From Chroococcidiopsis sp. CCMEE 29 (GTDB taxonomy: Bacteria; Cyanobacteriota; Cyanobacteriia; Cyanobacteriales; Chroococcidiopsidaceae): DNA of 64,000 nt. How positions within the stretch are numbered: the stretch's first letter is position 1; the number at the start of each line of letters is the position of its first letter. A model generated the notes under the pieces. The model ran no database searches and was not told the origin of the DNA. It was given only the letters and a program-made list of their open reading frames with translations. The stretch lies in NCBI RefSeq assembly GCF_023558375.1, contig NZ_CP083761.1:3584501-3648500 (forward strand), written 5' to 3'. The position numbers were made by a program, and so were the translations under genes. Shown here in pieces: positions 58,227 to 64,000 of the stretch.

Positions 58227-58835
58227 TCAGTCCTCAGTTTTAATATCAGTCAGTTCGGGCAAGATTTGATTCACCTGCAAGCCTACAATCGTAAAATCTT
58301 TAGGTATCTTTTCTAAAGGATAAGGCTCTGTAGCAGCAAATTCTGTCTCGCTAGTCACGAAAACTCGCGCCACGCTGACGGGAATCTGTAAAAACACATT
58401 GCTAGCTAAAAAAGCCATGCCTGCTAGCAACAAACCTAAGCCTCGCCACTCGGGCGAAAATGGGGTAACTCCTGCTGCAAGCGGGGCAATCCGGTACAGT
58501 TGCCACAGTACCCCAACCAAGAATAGGGCTACCAGAACTGCTAGCAGCCGGTTCAAGCGAGTATTAATCAAACTCAAAATTTTTCGTTGCTGAACAGTGA
58601 GATGCTCTGGTTTTTGAGCCACTCCGATGACAGCAAAAATGGAAAAAGGGCGGCTCAACTGTACCCAAAGCACTGGCATAACTCCGATACCAGCAACTAT
58701 AAAAAACTCCAGCCATACTGGTAGTACCGGATCGCCTACTGCCAATCCTAGTAGGCATAGTTCCAAAAAAATAGGAAGCGTTGCCAACCCAGCAAGATGA
58801 ATCCACAGAATTGGTTCAGACCAAAATGAGCGCAT
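58227..58835 (-). CDS. Membrane protein downstream of infB (low-complexity tail family)
   Basis: 202 residues. Five hydrophobic segments (LWIHLAGLATLPIFLELCLLGLAVG; FFIVAGIGVMPVLWVQL; LLAVLVALFLVGVLWQLY; GLLLAGMAFLASNVFLQI) precede a polar tail. I recall this gene behind infB in many cyanobacteria, annotated as a low-complexity tail membrane protein. The function is unknown. It starts 84 bases after infB, with tandem repeats in between. Confidence 0.8.
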   Translation of the reverse strand: MRSFWSEPILWIHLAGLATLPIFLELCLLGLAVGDPVLPVWLEFFIVAGIGVMPVLWVQLSRPFSIFAVIGVAQKPEHLTVQQRKILSLINTRLNRLLAVLVALFLVGVLWQLYRIAPLAAGVTPFSPEWRGLGLLLAGMAFLASNVFLQIPVSVARVFVTSETEFAATEPYPLEKIPKDFTIVGLQVNQILPELTDIKTED

Positions 58836-58842
58836 AAAAGTG

Positions 58843-58876
58843 AGGGGTCAGGGGTCGGGGGTCAGGGGTCAGGGGA
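58843..58876 (+). repeat. Heptameric tandem repeat (GGGGTCA)
   Basis: Four to five consecutive GGGGTCA-type heptamers between infB and the next gene, a typical cyanobacterial short tandem repeat. Inverted relatives (TGACCCC) are at about 57988-58015. Confidence 0.75.
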
Positions 58877-58919
58877 TAGAATGAATTACCTATCTTCCCT
58901 GCTTCCCCTGCACCTCTGC

Positions 58920-61900
58920 TTATTTCGTTGCTGTGAGGGTACGGCGTTTAGTTACCATCTGGAAGGCTTCAATGATGTCGCCTTCTGCCCAGTCATTGAA
59001 TTTATCAATGCCGATGCCACATTCATATCCTGCGTTGACTTCGCGCGCATCCTCTTTCAAGCGCTTGAGCGAATCAAGCGTGCCTTCGTAGATCACCTTA
59101 GTGCCTCTACGTACACGCAGTTTGCAGTTACGCAGCAACTTGCCAGAGAGAACGTAACACCCAGCAACCGCGCCACGACCAACGGGGAAGACAGCACGCA
59201 CTTCGGCTTGCCCTAAACCTTCTTCCACGAGTTCTGGCTCCAACAGACCTTCCAGCGCTCCTTGGATGTCTTCCAACAGTTTGTAGATGATGTTGTATTC
59301 CCGCACATCTACACCCGCTTCATCGGCAGCTTGCCTAGCGCCACTGGCAAGGGTGGTGTTAAACCCAATGATCACGGCGTTACTAGCAGCAGCTAAGTCG
59401 ATATCTGTCTCCGTGACTTCGCCAGGGGCAGACAACAAGAGGCGAATTTGCACTTCGTTCTGTGGCAGTTGTTTTAGCGCTCCCACAATTGCTTCTACCG
59501 AACCTTGAACATCTGCCTTCAAGATTAAGTTGAGTTCTTTCAACTCGCCTTCTTGGGCTTGAGCTGATATAGTTGCGAGGGTGGCGCGTCCCTGCATTAA
59601 GCGGGATTGGCGCTGTTTGTCTGCTCTTTCGCTGGCGATCGCGCGCGCTTCCTTTTCAAAATGGAAGACCTCGAACTCATCACCTGCTGCTGGTACCTCA
59701 CTTAAGCCCAGCACTTCCACTGCAAAAGATGGAGTCGCAGCTTCCACTCGCCGCCCGCGATCATCAACCATCGCCCTTACCTTACCCAAAGCAGAGCCAG
59801 CGACCAAAGTTTCGCCCACATGTAGTGTGCCATTCTGAATTAGCAGAGTGGCAACGGGTCCTTTTGCCTTATCTAAATGGGCTTCGATTACTGTTCCTTT
59901 AGCCAGACGATCTGGGTTAGCATACAGGTCTTCTACCTCTGCTACCAGCAGAATCATCTCTAGCAGAGTATCCAGGTTTTCGCCCTTAATCGCACTCACG
60001 GGAACCATAATGGTGTCACCGCCCCATTCTTCTGCTGTTAGACCATACTGGGTTAGCTCTTGCTTCACCCGGTCGGTTTGAGCACCTTCTTTGTCGATTT
60101 TGTTAATTGCTACAACAATTGGTACTTCGGCAGCCTGAGCATGGCTAATCGCTTCAATTGTTTGAGGACGCACGCCATCGTCAGCTGCTACCACTAGAAT
60201 CGCAACATCGGTCACCCGGGTTCCACGCGCCCGCATTGCTGTGAATGCTTCGTGACCCGGTGTATCCAGAAATACTACCTGCTGGACTTGTCCCTCGTGT
60301 TCCACATCAACGTGGTAGGCACCGATGTGTTGAGTAATGCCACCCGCTTCGCCTTGAGCTACCTTCGTTTTACGAATCGCATCTAGCAGGGTTGTTTTGC
60401 CGTGGTCTACGTGACCCATAATCGTGACGACTGGTGGACGCCGCTGGAGGTTTTCCAAATCTGCGGCATCCAGCATTTCCGTCACTTTGCGAGCTTCTGC
60501 TTCTGGCTCGGCAGTTTCAACTTCGACTTCCAACTCTTTGGCTACCAGCGTGATGGTCGGAATATCCAAGTTTTGTGTAATATTGACTGCCATTCCTTTA
60601 AGGAACAGAATTTTGATAATTTCTGTATCCTGAACTGCCAGGGCTTCAGCCAGTTCTTGGACTGTCATGCTGCTTGTCACTATCAGCTTTTCTGGGCGCT
60701 CGCGTTTTTGCTCCGGTTCACGCCGCCGGTTGTTTTCACGCAAGCCACCAGACTTTCTACTCTTAACAGCAGTTCCAATCGAGGTAGCCGCTGCTGGTGA
60801 GGACTGCCCCGGACGGGTCATTAATGCCTTTTGTTTTGGCGGACGAGCAACAGACAGGCTGACTTGGATAGGAGCATCTATATCCACTTGTTCATCGTCA
60901 AAATCCTCTTCCTCGTCAAGCTCGACGAGTGGCTTAAGACGTTTGACTTTGACACCACCCTTACCCAGTTTGCCGGCTGAGTCTTGCCCTTCATCAATTT
61001 CTTCTTCCTGCCATTTTTTCCCTCCACCAGCCTTGACTGGTCGAGGCAGTGCTGGACGCTTCAGTTCTTCTGAGTCTAATAGCACTGCTGCACCATCTGC
61101 TTCGTCTTCCGCCGTTGAGTCTGGCGTTTCTACAGCACTCGACCTTGAAGAACCAATCAGTTCAATTGGTTGATTGGATCGCGCTGGTTTGGGTCGGTGG
61201 AGTTCTAATACTGGTTTGGCTTTAGGAGGTGCTGACTCTGATCTGGCGCCAATTGGGTTACGACGAGCCGGTTTTTCCACCTTGTCCGCGATTATCTCTT
61301 CTGACGACTTATTAGGCGTTTGGTTTACCTGATCGCGTTTGAGAATAGGCCGATCAGCTTGGCTCAGTTGAGAAGTTGCGGCGGTAGGAGAAACTGGTTT
61401 CCTCGGTGGCGCAGACAGCTTCGGACGTTCTGGAAAATTTGAGCGAGCTGAGATTTCTGTTGTCTCGTTGGTTCGACTATCCTCATTTGTCCGACTAGTA
61501 ATATTACCAGCGTTAGCTTCATTCACCTTAGTTTCAGACGGACGTGGGTGCATATCCGACCTATCTTGTCCGATCGGCTTCACCGGTGGTGTGGCAACTT
61601 GATGGTCAGGGGGGGTTGGGTTGGAGCGATCTAGAGTCTTAGGTTTACTACGAATCTCTAAGATCTGCTGTTTATGCGGCACAATAGGTCTGGGTTTTGC
61701 TTTAGCTATCTCTGAGTAAGCCTTTGGGCTTATGGCACCTGAGTCTTTGCCAGAAGCAGTAGCATTGGCAACTTGTTTCTCTGCCGCCATCCGAATACGC
61801 TCCGCCTCATTGTCGGTAATAGTGCTGCTATGGCTTTTCACTGCAATATCGAGCTGATCGCAAATGGCTAATAGCTCTTTGTTATCCAAATTCAATTCCT

Positions 61901-61937
61901 TTGATAAATCGTAGATTCTTACTTTGCCGTTGTTCAT
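58920..61937 (-). CDS. infB: Translation initiation factor IF-2
   Basis: The GTPase that brings initiator tRNA to the ribosome. 1005 residues: an IF2 N-terminal helical domain ([24 protein letters not shown]), a long charged Pro/Lys-rich linker of about 350 residues typical of cyanobacteria, a second N-domain ([15 protein letters not shown]), then the G domain with [24 protein letters not shown] and NKIDKEGA. The last 300 residues are the usual beta-barrel domains. It belongs to the nusA-ylxR-infB group. Confidence 0.97.
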   Translation of the reverse strand: MNNGKVRIYDLSKELNLDNKELLAICDQLDIAVKSHSSTITDNEAERIRMAAEKQVANATASGKDSGAISPKAYSEIAKAKPRPIVPHKQQILEIRSKPKTLDRSNPTPPDHQVATPPVKPIGQDRSDMHPRPSETKVNEANAGNITSRTNEDSRTNETTEISARSNFPERPKLSAPPRKPVSPTAATSQLSQADRPILKRDQVNQTPNKSSEEIIADKVEKPARRNPIGARSESAPPKAKPVLELHRPKPARSNQPIELIGSSRSSAVETPDSTAEDEADGAAVLLDSEELKRPALPRPVKAGGGKKWQEEEIDEGQDSAGKLGKGGVKVKRLKPLVELDEEEDFDDEQVDIDAPIQVSLSVARPPKQKALMTRPGQSSPAAATSIGTAVKSRKSGGLRENNRRREPEQKRERPEKLIVTSSMTVQELAEALAVQDTEIIKILFLKGMAVNITQNLDIPTITLVAKELEVEVETAEPEAEARKVTEMLDAADLENLQRRPPVVTIMGHVDHGKTTLLDAIRKTKVAQGEAGGITQHIGAYHVDVEHEGQVQQVVFLDTPGHEAFTAMRARGTRVTDVAILVVAADDGVRPQTIEAISHAQAAEVPIVVAINKIDKEGAQTDRVKQELTQYGLTAEEWGGDTIMVPVSAIKGENLDTLLEMILLVAEVEDLYANPDRLAKGTVIEAHLDKAKGPVATLLIQNGTLHVGETLVAGSALGKVRAMVDDRGRRVEAATPSFAVEVLGLSEVPAAGDEFEVFHFEKEARAIASERADKQRQSRLMQGRATLATISAQAQEGELKELNLILKADVQGSVEAIVGALKQLPQNEVQIRLLLSAPGEVTETDIDLAAASNAVIIGFNTTLASGARQAADEAGVDVREYNIIYKLLEDIQGALEGLLEPELVEEGLGQAEVRAVFPVGRGAVAGCYVLSGKLLRNCKLRVRRGTKVIYEGTLDSLKRLKEDAREVNAGYECGIGIDKFNDWAEGDIIEAFQMVTKRRTLTATK

Positions 61938-62347
61938 CCACTCTTCCCCTATACCTACCAGTTATGACTGGATGGCTGTCTGGTTAATGACACTTCCATC
62001 CTCTGAGTCCTGTGTTATTGGTTGCCGTTCAACTTGCTGCCCGTGCCTCCAACCAAGAAAGAGAGATGTTTTCTTTTGAAAAAGTCACTCTGTCGAGCGA
62101 TCGCGTTAATGAATTACTAGCATGCGCCTGGTTTTTCCTAATCTTGCACCAACCTACAGAAAACTGTTATGACAAATTCTTGAATTTTGAGCTTACTTAA
62201 TTTGAGGATTTTTTACCCATTTACTATTCTGGCACTAACTCACTGTTGCAGCTATTAGCAGTAATTATCTTAATACTGAACTACTGATTAAGCTGCTTGA
62301 ATGCCAGAATGTCTTTACTTTGGCGCTCAAAAGCTTTAACTCTTAGG
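61938..62347. other. Gap between ylxR and infB
   Basis: About 410 bases inside the nusA-infB group without a believable gene. It is AT-rich with short imperfect repeats and no clear hairpin that I can call. It may hold a separate infB promoter. Confidence 0.5.
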
Positions 62348-62647
62348 TTAGCAAGAGTTTAGGTGTGGCGCTACCGCTTCAGTTTTGCTGTTAGGCATCT
62401 CTGTGGCTAAGCGTTGCCACAAAGTTTGATACAGTGCTTCTGGTACCGACGTACGCAGCGATCGCCCCAATAGATTTTTCTTGTGAGCTACTTGCAGACA
62501 ACTGGCTTGGGGACAAATATAGGCAGAACGCCCTATTCCCCGATCCAATTGTAACTTACCGAATGGGTGGACGCGAACAATACGCCAGAACTCTTGTCTC
62601 AAAGCCACCCTACGGCAACTAATACAGCGTCTGTAATTAGGTTTCAT
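62348..62647 (-). CDS. ylxR: YlxR-family RNA-binding protein
   Basis: 99 residues from ATG 62647. The earlier in-frame ATG at 62692 would add a non-conserved stretch, and the family begins at KPNYRRCISCRR. Signatures: RRCISCRR, GRSAYICP, and AHKKNLLGRSLR. Family members bind RNA and in some bacteria RNase P. It stands between nusA and infB as in most bacteria. Confidence 0.92.
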   Translation of the reverse strand: MKPNYRRCISCRRVALRQEFWRIVRVHPFGKLQLDRGIGRSAYICPQASCLQVAHKKNLLGRSLRTSVPEALYQTLWQRLATEMPNSKTEAVAPHLNSC

Positions 62648-62718
62648 CCGACAAATTAGAGAATAGTAGGGGAAGCACGGCAGAAATCCCAAATCTCAAA
62701 TCGACTCGCCCCTTTTAA

Positions 62719-63981
62719 TTAAGCTGGGGCTTCTGTTGGCTCAATCGCCTCCTCCAATTCATACTCTTGTTCATCTTCCTCTGCTTCTTGGGCTGCTTGT
62801 GCTTGATATTGAGCTGCCGCCGCTGCAAACTTGGCATCTTCAGCTTCACGGTCGTACTTCGCCCGGTCTTTGATGTCAATTTTCCAACCCGTCAAGCGAG
62901 CGGCTAAGCGGACATTTTGTCCTTCTTTCCCAATTGCCAAACTGAGCTGATCCTCAGCAACCAGTACGTGAGTCTGTCGCGTTTCTGGGTCCATTAAGCG
63001 CACCTCATCCACCCGTGCCGGGCTGAGGGCATTAGCAATGTACGTAGCTGGGTCAGGTGACCACCGAATCACATCAATCTTTTCACCCCGCAATTCATTT
63101 ACCACCACTTGAATCCGCGAACCCCGTGCCCCAATACAGGCTCCAACTGGGTCTACATCTCGCTCTAAGGTATCAACCGCAATCTTAGTCCGGGGTCCAA
63201 CATAGCGAGAAGGTGGATTGGCTTCCCGCGCTACGGCAACAATCCGGACGACCTCATCCTCAATTTCTGGCACTTCGTTAGCAAAAAGATAGACCACCAA
63301 ACCTGCATCAGCTCTGGAAGCTATCAGTTGGGGACCCCGTTGCTGACCTTGGCAAACTTTCTTGAGATAAACCTTGAATGTTGCGTTGGCTCGATAGTTA
63401 TCGTTGGGCAGCTGTTCCCGCTTTGGTAACTCAGCTTCTACCTCCGGCTGACCAAATCCACTACTGACTGCCATGATCACTGATTGCCGTTCAAACCGCA
63501 GCACCCTGGCTTGTAAAACAGTCCCTTCTAAATCTTGGAACTCCTCTTGAATCATTTGGCGCTGCTGGTCGCGGAGTTTTTGCGCCAATACCTGTTTTGT
63601 TTGCATTGCCGCCATCCGACCAAACTCTCGCTGATCTGGCGTTACGTCCAAAACTACAGAGTCTCCTAACTGAGCCTCAGCCGCCACTTCCTGCACTTCT
63701 TGCAGTGAAATTTGATGGTCGGGATTGCCAACTTCTTCAACAATGCTCTTAGTGGCAAGGACGCGAAATCCTTCGTCTTCTACATCCAGTTCAACTTCAA
63801 AGTTGTCAAAGTATTCTTCATCAAAATGGCGTTTATCAAGATTTTGAGCGCGACGATAACGCTCATAGCCTTTGAGCAGCGCTTCTCGCAGTGCTGACTG
63901 AACCGCAAGCCGAGGTAAATTCCGCTCACGGCTGATATTTTCTATTAGGTCTTTAAGTCCAGGTAGACTAACCATTGACAT
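62719..63981 (-). CDS. nusA: Transcription elongation/termination factor NusA
   Basis: 420 residues from ATG 63981, seven bases after GGAGG, which decides this start over TTG 63987. N-terminal polymerase-binding domain (LIENISRERNLPRLAVQSALREALLKGYERY), S1 domain (LEGTVLQARVLRFERQSVIMAV), then two KH domains (GACIGARGSRIQVVVNELRGEKIDVI and AIGKEGQNVRLAARLTGWKIDI). The acidic tail ends in EEAIEPTEAPA. It lacks the extra C-terminal acidic repeats of gamma-proteobacteria, as is normal in cyanobacteria. Confidence 0.96.
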   Translation of the reverse strand: MSMVSLPGLKDLIENISRERNLPRLAVQSALREALLKGYERYRRAQNLDKRHFDEEYFDNFEVELDVEDEGFRVLATKSIVEEVGNPDHQISLQEVQEVAAEAQLGDSVVLDVTPDQREFGRMAAMQTKQVLAQKLRDQQRQMIQEEFQDLEGTVLQARVLRFERQSVIMAVSSGFGQPEVEAELPKREQLPNDNYRANATFKVYLKKVCQGQQRGPQLIASRADAGLVVYLFANEVPEIEDEVVRIVAVAREANPPSRYVGPRTKIAVDTLERDVDPVGACIGARGSRIQVVVNELRGEKIDVIRWSPDPATYIANALSPARVDEVRLMDPETRQTHVLVAEDQLSLAIGKEGQNVRLAARLTGWKIDIKDRAKYDREAEDAKFAAAAAQYQAQAAQEAEEDEQEYELEEAIEPTEAPA

Positions 63982-64000
63982 AAGCAAACCTCCATAAGAG

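Overview
This window is a piece of a cyanobacterial chromosome. The evidence is the light-independent chlorophyll genes chlL and chlN with the small gene that usually lies between them, many copies of the HIP1 octamer GCGATCGC, a long run of cyanobacteria-restricted hypothetical families (DUF3318, DUF3493, DUF5331, DUF1400), a PEP-CTERM protein, an SLH-domain protein, and heptameric short tandem repeats between genes. I cannot name the genus from the sequence.

Layout. 1-6.1 kb: the tail of an SH3-like protein, a broken TnpB element, then a signalling group made of a CHAT (caspase-like)-FHA protein, an unknown acidic protein and an FHA-PrsW membrane protease. 6.1-19.7 kb: mostly housekeeping and signalling genes: def, a PAS/GAF histidine kinase, tatC, tgt, cobS, clpB and a zinc-ribbon/Ser-Thr kinase/WD40 protein. 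20-23.5 kb: chlL, a DUF5331 gene and chlN. 23.8-24.7 kb: a degraded REP-associated tyrosine transposase (RAYT) embedded in its own palindromic REP elements. 24.8-31.6 kb: DUF3318, a phytase-like PEP-CTERM protein, queE, Uma2, tlyA, a small protein with an internal duplication and a DUF697 GTPase.

32.1-42.4 kb holds six same-strand genes: a cyclooxygenase-like haem dioxygenase, an exported DUF4331 protein, a CDF cation transporter, a GMC oxidoreductase, a membrane alpha/beta hydrolase and a patatin phospholipase. Lipid hydrolases, a fatty-acid dioxygenase homologue and a flavin alcohol oxidoreductase together suggest a lipid-release and oxygenation (oxylipin-like) pathway. This is the best candidate in the window for an undescribed system. 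A ferritin-like gene follows, then an unusual array of eight covarying 18-bp palindromes at about 35-bp spacing, downstream of a two-gene NRPS.

44.2-54.8 kb is accessory DNA: two translationally coupled NRPS genes (C-A-PCP, then docking-C-A-methyltransferase-PCP, with no release domain), an IS1595-like insertion with perfect 27-bp ends and 8-bp target duplications, the tyrosine integrase whose last codons it replaced, and a tRNA-Thr(CGU) that is the likely integration site. 54.8-64 kb returns to conserved genes: DUF3493, an SLH/beta-helix surface protein, DUF1400 and the nusA-ylxR-infB operon with two small cyanobacterial genes behind infB. Queuosine modification is represented twice (tgt, queE), and the def/tatC/tgt/infB/nusA content marks the two flanks as core genome.
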